A stretch of 64,000 bases of DNA, from contig NADL03000569.1 of NCBI GenBank assembly GCA_002205965.3, forward strand, positions 1 through 64,000, in the 5' to 3' direction. Positions within the stretch are counted from its first letter, which is position 1. Each line of letters begins with the position of its first letter. Below, in pieces: positions 25,260-34,454 of the stretch. The stretch is from Kappaphycus alvarezii (taxonomy: Eukaryota; Rhodophyta; Florideophyceae; Gigartinales; Solieriaceae). The position numbers and the translations under genes are program-made. The notes under the pieces were generated by a model that did no database searches, was not told the DNA's origin, and worked only from the letters and a program-made list of their open reading frames with translations.

Positions 25260-26209
25260 ATGATGGCTGCAGATGACTCTGCGGTGACCCCCTTTGTCCT
25301 CATTGACCCCGCAACCGAGCAAACAATTCTCATGCCCCCCCCGGGATGGACAGCCTCAACACACCAAGTCAACTCCTTTTCCGTTGTTCTTCATCAAAGG
25401 CCGCCTAGCAACACATCGGCCATCCCTCCGATACTTACACTCTCAGATCTTGGCCACAACAGTGACAATTTCGCACCTTTTTTCCCACGTGTCGCGCAGG
25501 TCCATGTCCTGAAATTGACGCAGCCAGTGCACATATTCATCTGACTTTGCCCGGTCATCAACCCGCCGCCCCGCTGCTGCCGACCGCTGAGCCCATCGAT
25601 ATTGCCATGCTGGTCAATACAATCAGCCAGGTCATGGATCGGTTTGAACTTGGGAAAGTTGTCGCACTTGGTGTTGGTCTAGGAGCCGCGGTACTGCTAC
25701 GGGCCGCAATCAAACACCCTAGCAAGTTTGCAGGGCTCGTCCTTATATCTCCACTGATCTATGCATCCAGCAACTTTGAGAGGTTACGAGTCGCGGCTGA
25801 CGGTATGTTTACAAAACAGCTGGGGCTTGGCCTGGGAAGAAGTGCAAAAGACAGGTTTCTGGCAAGATGGCTATCGGATGACTCGAGGGCGGAGAATTTC
25901 ACGCTTGTGCAGAGCGTGGAGGAAGGACTGGATCGGTTGAATGCAGGGAATGTTTTGCGAATGGTGTCGGTTGACGTGTGGAGAGATGATGTATCCCAAA
26001 AGGTGGGTAATGTTGGGAGGTGTTTGCTTGTGACTGGTAAGGAGAGTTTGCTGCGATGGCATGTGAGCGATTGTTTTGGGCACTTTAACGGAGAGACTAC
26101 CTCTTGGCTTGACATTCAGGGGAGCGGAACTCTAGTTCACGAGGAAAACGCTGAGCAGGTTGCGGGGTCGTTGGCGCTGTTTCTGCAGTGCATATCACCC
26201 ATGGATTAG
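25260..26209 (+). CDS. NDRG-like alpha/beta-hydrolase family protein
   Basis: Resembles the N-myc downstream-regulated (NDR) family, alpha/beta-hydrolase-fold proteins without a known reaction. The chosen start is the double ATG at 25,260 (MMAADDSAVTPF). PPILTLSDLGHNSDNFAPFF matches the family's TYHDVGLN...CFQPLF segment. LGVGLGAAVLLRAAIKHPSKFAGLVLISP near 25,680 matches the GVGVGAYIL...NHP...GLVLI segment, in which the nucleophile Ser is replaced, as in NDRG proteins. The N-terminal half is in one frame and the half from about 25,502 in another. A single missing C in GTCCTG near 25,508 would make it continuous, and no good intron is visible there. The stop at 26,209 lies only 27 bp from the end of the convergent BRX1 gene. 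About 316 residues, a usual length. Confidence 0.7.
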
Positions 26210-26236
26210 GGGGCAAGAGGGGAGACAAGGGTGGTG

Positions 26237-27100
26237 CTAGGATGTTGAGCGAAAGACCTTGTCTAGGGAATCATGTTGAATCTTGTGCTTTTGCTCGTAC
26301 TTTGCGCGTTTGTCCTTTTGTTCCATCCGGGCAAACGTCTTGTCTCCTTGACGTTTGCGAATTGCTCTGCGCACGTCGTTGGGGGATATGTAGGCGTTGT
26401 TTTCCCAGAGCGTAGTGCCTTTGAATGAGGCGCTGAAACATTTGATAGGGGCCATGACGAAGCGAGGTCCAATCTCGACGACTGTTGATTCGACACTCTT
26501 GTCCAAAGCCTTTTCATTCAAGGCGGCATCAACGATTTGATAGTGGCGAAACCATATGCGACCGTCAACGAGAGCAAAGGAGATGATGTGGTCGACAAAA
26601 GGCTTTGTGCGTCGATGTGGACAGGGGGCAGCGAAAACGTGGGTCAAGAGTTCCTTGATGAGGCGCATGATGGGGGTTTGGTCAAAAGCGGGGTCAAAGG
26701 TGAGGAGAGGGCGAGAGTGCATAAGGTTGTTTCCAGGGAAAGAGAGCTCATCCATGGTATGTAGATTTGCAATGTAAAACTTGATAGTGGGTCCAAAAGG
26801 TGACTTGGAAAGCCAGAGGTAGAGGTCCTGTCGTTTTCTTGATTCAAACAGGATGATGGTGTTGCAATTGCGGAGATGTGCAATCTCTGTGGCGACGTCG
26901 AGGCGATCTTTCGAGTCTAGCTTGGACTCTTTCTTGGCATGGGGGATGAGTTTGAGAAGATCCTCCATCAAATGGCGAAAGCGAGTGGTGACTCCGCGAG
27001 TTGACATGACGAGGACTTTGGTGTTGTTTGTGGTGGTTGTTTTGTTGGGGATGGGAGTGTTGGAGTGGTTGGGTGGGTCGGCATGGTTGAGGTTGGACAT
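26237..27100 (-). CDS. BRX1: Ribosome biogenesis protein BRX1 (Brix domain)
   Basis: Nucleolar protein needed for 60S subunit assembly. A Brix domain fills most of the 287 residues. VLVMSTRGVTTRFRHLMEDLL at the start, then a lysine-rich KKESKLDSKD, NTIILFESRKRQDLYLW, PFGPTIKFYI, NNLMHSRPLLTFD, and near the end SFALVDGRIWFRHYQI and EIGPRFVM are all characteristic of BRX1 orthologues. The frame is open up to 27,277, but the Met at 27,100 (MSNLNHADPP) is preferred because the upstream residues look like untranslated sequence; the longer start would give 346 aa. No introns. It is convergent with the NDRG-like gene and divergent from the small gene at 27,466. Confidence 0.93.
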   Translation of the reverse strand: MSNLNHADPPNHSNTPIPNKTTTTNNTKVLVMSTRGVTTRFRHLMEDLLKLIPHAKKESKLDSKDRLDVATEIAHLRNCNTIILFESRKRQDLYLWLSKSPFGPTIKFYIANLHTMDELSFPGNNLMHSRPLLTFDPAFDQTPIMRLIKELLTHVFAAPCPHRRTKPFVDHIISFALVDGRIWFRHYQIVDAALNEKALDKSVESTVVEIGPRFVMAPIKCFSASFKGTTLWENNAYISPNDVRRAIRKRQGDKTFARMEQKDKRAKYEQKHKIQHDSLDKVFRSTS

Positions 27101-27465
27101 GATGGGAGAGAGGTGGAGCGGGATGGGGAGGGGGTGAAGCGAGGCCGATGAGAAACGGATGATGGCGGCGGCGTATTGTTCATGTGAATAATTACAGTAA
27201 GAAAGAATAGGTGACTGTAATGCAATGGAGACATGGGCAGCTGACTTGGAAGTGCAATAATTCAGCGCAGTGGACAATTACACAATTGGAATTATGTTTC
27301 GCATTACTTGGGAATGATGACACACCATGTTGGACATCCCCCGTTCTCCACTATAAAAACCCGTCACCCACAGGGCCCTCCGTCCCCAGTCCCCATGGCC
27401 TACGCTACATCTCCATCTCCTCGCCACGCCATCCGCATTGCACCCACCCATACCTCGCACCAAAA

Positions 27466-27864
27466 ATGTCCTCCGATTCCGACTCGGATCCCGACACACG
27501 TCCCCGCTTTCGCATTCGTCGTCACGGCACCGGCTCTGACTCCGACGACGCCGCCGGCCCCGGCGGTGCCTTAGCCGCCGGTATGCTACTAGGCCTCATG
27601 GCAGCAGAGCACGTCCGCGCCATTGCAACGGGTCGACCGGTCAGGCGACGACGCCACAAAAGGCGCAGAGGCAAACGACGTCACGACTCGGTCGATGAAA
27701 TCTCCATGTCCGATATCGATTCCCCGCCAACCACCCTTCGATCCATGCACGACTCACACCCGCACCATACCCCTCTCAATTGCCCATGCTTGACGACAAG
27801 CAGGACGATAATGCACCCCCCCGCCGCTACACCAACCACTCGCCAACCTTTCACATACCACTGA
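27466..27864 (+). CDS. Small Ser/Asp- and Arg-rich hypothetical protein
   Basis: A 132-codon frame from ATG 27,466, preceded by CACCAAAA. It opens with an alternating Ser-Asp stretch (SSDSDSDPD), then Arg-rich FRIRRH, another SDSDD, a Gly/Ala-rich helix-like segment (GGALAAGMLLGLMAAEHVRAI) and a strongly basic run (RRRRHKRRRGKRRH) that could be a nuclear localisation signal, then DSVDEISMSDID. After about residue 105 a neighbouring frame (to 27,965) looks more protein-like (MLDDKQDDN, FHIPLIGSQRN), so a one-base slip near 27,780 is possible and the real protein may be about 165 aa. Family unknown. Its start lies 365 bp from the BRX1 start, suggesting a shared promoter. Confidence 0.5.
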   Translation: MSSDSDSDPDTRPRFRIRRHGTGSDSDDAAGPGGALAAGMLLGLMAAEHVRAIATGRPVRRRRHKRRRGKRRHDSVDEISMSDIDSPPTTLRSMHDSHPHHTPLNCPCLTTSRTIMHPPAATPTTRQPFTYH

Positions 27865-27965
27865 TTGGGTCGCAGCGAAACGCCATGATGAGGGCAACGG
27901 CCCGCTTGCAACCAGCTTACGTCTTGCCTTTTCGCACGTCGACGCCGCGCACGAGTGTAAAGTGA

Positions 27966-28829
27966 CTCAGATTGCGTCGGGTGTTTACGGTCGTCTAGGC
28001 ACGGAGGACATTTGCTTGAAGAGTCCCGCGTATTCGCCTCAACAGCGCCCTGCAAGTGGCGAGTGGGAAAGGCGTCACCTCTTGCACCCGCCACACGACG
28101 ATGCCGTGCTTGCACCTGCACACGTGGTGCAATGCGACGACCATTGCACCCAGCCGTCGTCACCCTCGGAGTGGCATCGACTGGCACGTCGTTCGGGTGG
28201 ACTGGCCGATATTTGTCGCTTGTAGATGACATGCCGTGTTTTGCTTGCATACTTGATGTTGTGTGATACCATGTCGGTGGGGCGCCATCGCGGGCGTTTG
28301 GTAACACTGCATTGCCTGTTGTCCTCTAGAGACTCTTGGCAAAGACAGCTTGTTCTGCCGTTACACCCGCGTCGACTCTGCCGACAAGATAATTTGGTAA
28401 AATCTCTCAAGTATGACACTTATCTTGAGAATCCTTATAGACCGTAGGCCGTCTGCTCAGTCCCAAAAACTAGTATTTTTTTCTACAAAGATGCCGATGA
28501 TTGCTGTTTTTCCACTGTATCGAAATCATTCGCTTTGCTCGTCGGTCGAGCCGCCCTTCCGCACCTCCTCTGCTGCCAAAGTTGACCATTCTGTACACCG
28601 CCTCCGACATCTCTACTTGGCAGCAAAACTTACGGTCCTCTCCTTTGCACTTTTCCATTCCCCAACCTGCACGACTTACCGCGTCACTTGAACAGGGCCT
28701 ACACCACCCTGCCGGGCCGTCTCTTCCTGAATCGCCTACTGGATCACCCACCGCATCGATAGTCTCAACTACTAGTGCTCCACATTCTCCAATTCCCTCC
28801 CACTTTACCAAACTCCTTTCCATCTCAGA
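27966..28829. other. Intergenic region, no recognisable gene
   Basis: Open frames exist on both strands because the sequence is GC-rich, but they overlap each other and none resembles a known family. The last part (about 28,690-28,829) is pyrimidine-rich and is probably the promoter and leader of TIM44. Confidence 0.5.
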
Positions 28830-29993
28830 ATGGCCCCGGCCCGCATGCTTCTCTCTTCCACTCTTCGAGCATCCACCAGATCGTCCTTGACATTGCGCAA
28901 GGCCACAACTCTAGCCACCGTATCTGCGCCCAGGCGCTTCTTGGCAACACTCAACACCAGGCAAGATGTCGACACTCACAAGGCCGCAAAGGAAAACACC
29001 ACTAGTATCGACAAAGTCCCTCCAGATCAAAATGACACTAGCGGAGGTGTTGATGACAAAAAGCCTGGCCCGATCGGTGGCTTTATGCGTGGTCTTGTGG
29101 GAGGACAGGCCGTCGCAGTGGAAGATGCTTTCATAGCTGAGGCAAAAGAGCAAGGGCTAGAAATTCCACCACCTCCACCTCCACGCCGAGCTGATTTAGT
29201 CGTTGTCAAGAGGAGGAAACACCGTGAACATGTTGACGACGGGGGCCAGTCCATTCGAGATCGCATTTTCGGACGATTCGCAGGTTCCGCTTTCATGCAA
29301 GGGGCCTTTAACGCCAAGGAACGTATAGCAGAGCGTATTGATGAGTCGGATAATCCCGTCATCAATTTGTTTAGAAACATATACGATCGCCTGTTTGCCG
29401 AAAACGAAATGGGTATGGTTGTCCGAGAAATTCGCGAGGAGGATCCTTCCTTTAGGATTTCCGAGTTTTTGAGAGAGGTTGAAATCGAGCTCATTCCGAC
29501 AATTCTTGGAGCCTACCTAGCAGGCGACAGAACCGTTCTCGAAACAAAGTGTACCGAGGAGGCCTACGCGATGCTCAACGCTTCGATTCGGGAACGCGAC
29601 ACGGAGGGCATTGTCATGGACACTAACATTTTGGATGTGAGCAATGTTGAGCTCACGGCGGGACGTGTTTTAGAGGATTCCCCCGTTCTGATTGTCAGTT
29701 TCAACACTCAGCAGATCAACTGCCTTCGTGACAGGAGCGGCAGCATTGTGGAAGGACAGGAGGACGACATCCGCGCAGTGTATTACGCATGGGCATTCGT
29801 GCGGGAAGCGGAATACGAGGACGTTTCCCCTACCGGTGGTGGTATGGGTGCTGATGCAGACGGTTCAACAGATGGCGAAACAAGAGACGGGGATGATACA
29901 CAAAGCGGTCAGAGTAAGGAAGCTGAGCAGGAAACCGCACGCCCCTGGAAACTGATGGAAATGGTTATCAGAGGAGCACACAGCACAATCTAA
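28830..29993 (+). CDS. TIM44: Mitochondrial import inner membrane translocase subunit TIM44
   Basis: Matrix-side peripheral subunit of the TIM23 presequence translocase; it tethers mtHsp70 to the import channel. 387 residues. The N-terminal 45 residues are rich in Arg, Ser and Thr with no acids (MAPARMLLSSTLRASTRSS...), a clear matrix-targeting presequence. A charged middle region follows (KPGPIGGFMRGLVGG, a Pro-rich PPPPPPRR, then a Lys/Arg segment). The conserved C-terminal domain starts near residue 170: NPVINLFRNIYDRLF, FRISEFLREVEIELIPTILGAYLAGD, ILDVSNVELTAGRVLEDSPVLIV and, at the end, PWKLMEMVIRG. An insertion rich in Gly, Asp and Thr (about residues 335-370) lies just before the last strand. 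One exon. Convergent with EMC2. Confidence 0.95.
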   Translation: MAPARMLLSSTLRASTRSSLTLRKATTLATVSAPRRFLATLNTRQDVDTHKAAKENTTSIDKVPPDQNDTSGGVDDKKPGPIGGFMRGLVGGQAVAVEDAFIAEAKEQGLEIPPPPPPRRADLVVVKRRKHREHVDDGGQSIRDRIFGRFAGSAFMQGAFNAKERIAERIDESDNPVINLFRNIYDRLFAENEMGMVVREIREEDPSFRISEFLREVEIELIPTILGAYLAGDRTVLETKCTEEAYAMLNASIRERDTEGIVMDTNILDVSNVELTAGRVLEDSPVLIVSFNTQQINCLRDRSGSIVEGQEDDIRAVYYAWAFVREAEYEDVSPTGGGMGADADGSTDGETRDGDDTQSGQSKEAEQETARPWKLMEMVIRGAHSTI

Positions 29994-30302
29994 ACTTTAC
30001 GGAGCATCTCTAAACCATCGCCTTTTCCCCCACCGGGCATTTCTCAGTGATCAGTAGTGAATTGGGCTGACTTTTGTACCGTCAGGGCTGCACTAACATG
30101 TGCTCGTATCAGCAAGATCACAGAGTGGCACATCCAATCTCTGATGCCTGCGTGGGAATTTGTTGCCATTTCTCCGAACAAAGGGATGTGTAATTGGTTG
30201 AGCCGTTTTGCTTGAGTTTTGTTAGTTGCCAGGTCGATGAAAACGGGCGGGGGCACTCATGAGCGCCTTTTACTTGACAGTCTTCTGGAGGATTGTTTCA
30301 AG
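29994..30302. other. Short intergenic region between TIM44 and EMC2 3' ends
   Basis: About 310 bp between two convergent stop codons. It must hold both 3' ends. Nothing else is recognised; the 70-codon minus frame here looks like chance. Confidence 0.6.
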
Positions 30303-31229
30303 CTAAGAATTGTCGATTTTGACCTTTGAGTTCATTAATGCCTTTGCAGCCTCTGCAGATCCTCCAGACCCGTTTTTAGCTTCAATCTTGTCGTAGACAT
30401 GACTTACTCCGGCCTTTGCTAAACTGAGGAGCTGGTTGTTTTTTGATATCTCATCTGCATTTACAAGTTGACTCTTGTCGGAGAGCAATGAACATGCTAA
30501 CCACAATCCGTAAAGGGCTTTCAAGTTGCCATTCTTTCTTGCCTTTAGACTGCAAGCATAATGCCCCCTTGCCAATAGCAAATTATCGTTGCCTCCGCAT
30601 GTCATGTACACGTCTGCAACTAGGGATTGATAAGTGTAGTTTCCTGGATCGTGGATGACGAGTTCATTTGCCGCGAAGAGTGCATGCGAGAAACGCGCCA
30701 GAGAAAGGCATAGAGCGCAGAGTTCGGCCCAAGCATCCTTGTCGTCTGAATATATGGAGAGGTAATAGTTGAGCATGGAAACAGCCTCTTGAGTCTTCAT
30801 TTCACTCTTAAGGACAGCAACCTGACGCTTGTAGACAAACGGGGCCATAGGTTGCTCGCTAATAACGTTGATGTAATTGTCGGTAGCTTTCTTCCATTGG
30901 CCTTTTGCCTCTTGGGTGCATCCGAGAAGGACAAAGGACCGAGTGCTGTGGCGGAATCGATCGATTATTTTTTTGCAGACAGAATCCATAATCTCAAATT
31001 CGCCGACATCTGCAGCGGCCTGACATATTTGTTCGGCAACATCCCAGTATTCTCTGCTGCGGTCGGAGAATCGGGACTGGACGATGTCGCCAAAGCGTAG
31101 TACTAGATCTGGTCGCGGAAGACGTGATTCGCGCAGGAGAGCAAGGATGCTGGCGCATATAGAGTGAGAGGGAGACCTTTCCGATAACTGGGAGACAAGG
31201 TTTTCAAGGTGCTGTGCGGCCATTGCCAA
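30303..31229 (-). CDS. EMC2: ER membrane protein complex subunit 2 (EMC2, TPR)
   Basis: Soluble cytosolic subunit of the ER membrane protein complex, which inserts tail-anchored and multi-pass membrane proteins. 308 residues, close to the family length of about 300. TPR helices run through the protein. Recognisable blocks are HSTRSFVLLGCTQEAKGQWKKA, FVYKRQVAVLKSEMKTQEAV, LNYYLSIYSDDKDAWAELC, HALFAANELVIHDPGNYTYQ, VYMTCGG..NLLLARGHYACSLK and NLKALYGLWLAC, which follow the order of human EMC2. Start at 31,229 (MAMAAQHLENL). No introns. It lies downstream of SSU72 on the same strand and is convergent with TIM44. Confidence 0.92.
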   Translation of the reverse strand: MAMAAQHLENLVSQLSERSPSHSICASILALLRESRLPRPDLVLRFGDIVQSRFSDRSREYWDVAEQICQAAADVGEFEIMDSVCKKIIDRFRHSTRSFVLLGCTQEAKGQWKKATDNYINVISEQPMAPFVYKRQVAVLKSEMKTQEAVSMLNYYLSIYSDDKDAWAELCALCLSLARFSHALFAANELVIHDPGNYTYQSLVADVYMTCGGNDNLLLARGHYACSLKARKNGNLKALYGLWLACSLLSDKSQLVNADEISKNNQLLSLAKAGVSHVYDKIEAKNGSGGSAEAAKALMNSKVKIDNS

Positions 31230-31658
31230 AATAGGTTATAAAAAGGTGTGACGAGACGATTGAGTGGGCGGGAATTGTGTTGCGAGAGTTTCAAAGAGTC
31301 GCAACCGTCCTCTGGGAAAATATGTTGTGCTCTCGCGCACCCAACCGATCATGGAAACTAGCTGAATAGGGGCGTAGAAATGGATAGACGAAAACGGTTT
31401 AAAAAATTTCCGTCCGACACACCAAAATTCGGGGCAACTGTATGATGCGATAACAGTCTTTACCAAAGGCGCTGGCTTGGTTGTGATTGCCGCTCTAGAC
31501 TAAGGCGAAGAAACTCTTTACAAAGCACGACACAAAAGGCACAACCAAAGTTATGGGTAATGGAGAGAGTAGATTGTGGAGTAGGTGGGTAGTCGTGGTG
31601 AGTGTGGGTCACATAGCAAACACATGGCCACCGATACAAAAAGTTGAAGAATGTGAAA
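31230..31658. other. Intergenic region between SSU72 and EMC2
   Basis: About 430 bp holding the SSU72 3' end and the EMC2 promoter. No gene or recognisable element. The longer minus frame overlapping this region is an alternative frame of SSU72. Confidence 0.55.
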
Positions 31659-32246
31659 TCAACAAAAGACCGGAACTGCCATGATTGGCTTGCCGCTCTT
31701 CTCCTCAAGCTTTGATATAACGTCGTAAAGGTATGCATCAAGATGTTCCAGGGCATCCATAGCCTCGACCAACTCAACGACAAGCTTTGCACCAACAGCG
31801 GCATCTGCATGTGTATCCTTGACGTGCATGTTAATGATGTAAGCCGGAGCAAAAACAGAAGGGCTTCGATTTGAAATAAAGTCTTCCAACACGGTGCGAA
31901 ACACCCTCTCCTCGAATGTGATGATGAGATCAAAGCGATCACGCGCGTCCTTCCACTGCTCGGGTGCCCGTTTGATTTTTGCGTTACGATCGAGCATGGT
32001 TAAGACGCCGTTGCCCGTATACAAGGCGGCATCGCGCTTGTGTAGCTCGTTTCGCATCTGCTCGTATGGTACATTGAAGGGGAAGACGACGGGCTCCCTG
32101 ATGTTTGGACCTGGTAATTTGACGGATGTTCCTGTGCCGTAGGAGCGAACGGAATATCCACGGAGGGAGAGTTCGCGATGAGCTTCCATGCTGCGGTTCT
32201 GGTTGGATGCGCAGACGCAACAGACTCGGAGCCTGGCGGTGCCCAT
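31659..32246 (-). CDS. SSU72: RNA polymerase II CTD phosphatase SSU72
   Basis: Dephosphorylates Ser5 (and Ser7) of the RNA polymerase II C-terminal repeat and works with the cleavage and polyadenylation machinery. 195 residues, the standard length. The CX5R active-site loop is VCASNQNRSMEAH, with Cys12 and Arg18 and the family-specific N-R-S-M-E-A-H. Further signatures are GYSVRSYGTGTSVKLPGP, YTGNGVLTMLDRN, APEQWKD and FDLIITFEERVF, the last holding the general-acid Asp. The C-terminal residues are ordinary for the family. One exon. It shares an intergenic region of about 400-500 bp with divergent TAF6. Confidence 0.96.
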   Translation of the reverse strand: MGTARLRVCCVCASNQNRSMEAHRELSLRGYSVRSYGTGTSVKLPGPNIREPVVFPFNVPYEQMRNELHKRDAALYTGNGVLTMLDRNAKIKRAPEQWKDARDRFDLIITFEERVFRTVLEDFISNRSPSVFAPAYIINMHVKDTHADAAVGAKLVVELVEAMDALEHLDAYLYDVISKLEEKSGKPIMAVPVFC

Positions 32247-32645
32247 GGCGCGAAAGAAAGGAAGGTGGTTGCTTGTGTTGTGGGTGGTCGGTCCGCACCT
32301 GTTCCGGAGGCTGAATGACGTTTATTGGACCATTTGAAAGTTTACTGTACACCGCGATACAGTGGATCTTTTTCAAAACATTTACAAAACGGAAGCGAAG
32401 TTAAAATGTTTTTTAAATATTTGCAAAGACTTCCCAAGGATCAGCAACGGCCGTGTGGATCGCCTTTGTTTGCTCGGCACTTTGCATACCGGTACTGCTG
32501 GCACAAGCCGTCTGCTTGCTCGATCGTCTGTTCAAACCTTCTCTACTCAGTCTGTGCCCTTCCTAAACTTGGGACCAGCTCAACAACCTGATCAATCCTC
32601 TACCGCTTATCTCATCGCATTCCATCCTATCCGACACTTGTTTCC
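32247..32645. promoter_or_regulatory. Bidirectional intergenic region SSU72 / TAF6
   Basis: About 400 bp between divergent SSU72 and TAF6. It contains TTACTGTACACCGCGATACAG at about 32,341-32,361, a member of the TACTGTAC-type motif seen near other genes in this window, and pyrimidine-rich stretches before TAF6. It is probably a shared promoter; that role is inferred from position only. Confidence 0.45.
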
Positions 32646-34411
32646 TTGTCTGCCTCTCCTCCTCCCGTCTCCTCACCTGCTTGCCCTACTGCAAATGCAT
32701 CCCCGATAGTCCCGAAAACTCCATTCCCTCTACCTCCGTGTTTCCTCCTCCCCTCAAATGGACCAACAGAACAATCCCCAACCCCATCCTCAACCTCCCC
32801 ACAAATCCCCTCTCATTCCTCCCCTCCAAACTCACAATCCACCCAACAAACTCGCCTAACCACAGACCCAATCTACGTCATCGCACAATCAGTCCCAAGC
32901 CTACCCCCCCTCACCCAAGATGCCGCCGCAGAGCTTGCCCCCGATGCCGAATACCGTCTGCGCGAGATAATCCAAGACGGCATCAAGTTTATGCGACATT
33001 CCAAACGATCCCACCTATTACCAAGTGACCTCACCGCCGCCCTGCGATTACGCAACGTCACCCCATCTACGGTTTCACCAATCATCCGCGCAAAACATCT
33101 CACCCCGCTTTCACCGCCTCTGCCTCCAACCCATCCATCCCCCACACACGCAAGTCCCCCAACCTTCCCGCCCCAACCACAACCCATCCAACCCTCCCCT
33201 CCGCAATTCACACTCGTCGACGGCACAGATGATCTCTTCTTTCAGCAGGATACCGAGGTCAGCGTCAAGTCCCTTTTACACGCGAATTTACCCACTCTCC
33301 CTTGGAAGTTACTGTCAATCCGCATTGGCTCGCCGTCGAAGGAAGTCAACCCTCCATTTCTCAGAATCCAGTCAGGCGTGCCAGGACCAAGACATCGCAG
33401 GAACAAGCCATCATGCTTCACGCGTCCAACATGGTGCAACCAAACACAGAGGTCAAGCAAACTCTATGCCATGATCTTAGCAGGGAACTACAAATGTACT
33501 TTGACCAGGTTACCGAGTCGGTTTTCGCCAACAATCCCGTCCATTTCGAGGCGTGTCTGGAATCCGTCGCTCAAGAACCCGGTATTGTTCAGGCATTGCC
33601 CTACTTTACACGCTTTGTCGCTCAGACCGTTCAGGATAACCTCAAGAACTTACCCATCTTGTTCTCTACAATGCGCCTCGTAAGTTCGCTGTTGGACAAT
33701 GACGCCTTTCATATCGAAACATATCTGCATCAAATCCTCGCCCCGATTCTGAGCTGCCTTGTTACAAAGCGCCAGTGTGCAAATCCCATGGACAATCATT
33801 GGGCTCTGCGAGATCTGTCGGCTGATCTAATCCGCAGAATTTGTCTCAAGTATTCCGACAGATACCCGTCATTGCAGCCCAGAATAGCCAAGACACTGCT
33901 TGAACCGCTCGGCAAAATCAACATGCCATTGACTACACAGTATGGCGCCATCGTGGGTCTGGCGTCTTTTGGACGACAAGTAGTCGACGCTATATTGACT
34001 CTGTCGCTCCGTGAATGCGCACTAAAGGTCAAGTCAATCCTCAGCGAACCAAAGCAAAGGCAGCGGCCCAGTCGGAGGCTGGAGGCTGCAAGAGTGTTTG
34101 GAGCAATGGTCTGGGCAGTCTCGGTGCCGCGAATCATGCCACCAGACCTGTATCCGCGCTCCGACAGCTCCCCGCCGGAAGAACAAGCAAGCGCGTGTAT
34201 CCAAATATCACATGAGCGCGTAAAAGAGCTCCTACCGAATGTCGAATATCTTCATTCCGCCCTCAAGGAGGAGTTTGGCACTACCATTTACCCGTACGGA
34301 CAAGACGTTGCAGTGGGAGGTTGGCCGCATCGCTTCGCGGCGATAGTTCTGCGGCAAACTAGGTTGTACAGAAGTCTGCGGAAAGTTGAGCTCGGTAGCT
34401 TTAACATTTGA
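32646..34411 (+). CDS. TAF6: Transcription initiation factor TFIID subunit TAF6
   Basis: TFIID subunit with an N-terminal histone fold that pairs with TAF9 and a C-terminal HEAT-type domain. Histone fold: YVIAQSVPSL, AAELAPDAEYRLREIIQDGIKFMRHSKR and LLPSDLTAALRLRNV (about 32,870-33,060). A Pro-rich linker follows, then LFFQQDTEVSV. The HEAT part (33,302 to the stop at 34,411) holds PHWLAVEGSQPSISQNP, FTRFVAQTVQDNL, CANPMDNHWALRDLSADLI and YGAIVGLASFGRQVV. The two parts are in different frames, and conservation runs straight through the junction at about 33,300 (CTCCCTT), so one missing C is more likely than an intron. No ATG opens the first frame. ATG 32,758 (MDQQNNPQPHP) is in yet another frame, so the 5' end is uncertain and may hold a second slip. 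Confidence 0.85.
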
Positions 34412-34454
34412 ACATAGCACACTCAGCGCAAAGTAAAGAAAGGGGGAACATCCT

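Noticed and set aside
25462-25499. A 38-bp intron (GTGACA...GCGCAG) in the NDRG-like gene
   Set aside because: It would remove the conserved DNFAPFF segment and is shorter than the clear introns here; a one-base slip explains the frame change better.
27681-28307. A 208-codon minus-strand frame
   Set aside because: Lies in GC-rich sequence opposite the small charged gene, has Arg/Ser/Cys-rich composition typical of shadow frames and matches nothing.
29027-29494. A 155-codon frame antisense to TIM44
   Set aside because: Ser-rich shadow of a well-supported gene.
31460-31942. A 160-codon minus frame overlapping SSU72
   Set aside because: It is an alternative frame of SSU72, whose own frame has every family motif.
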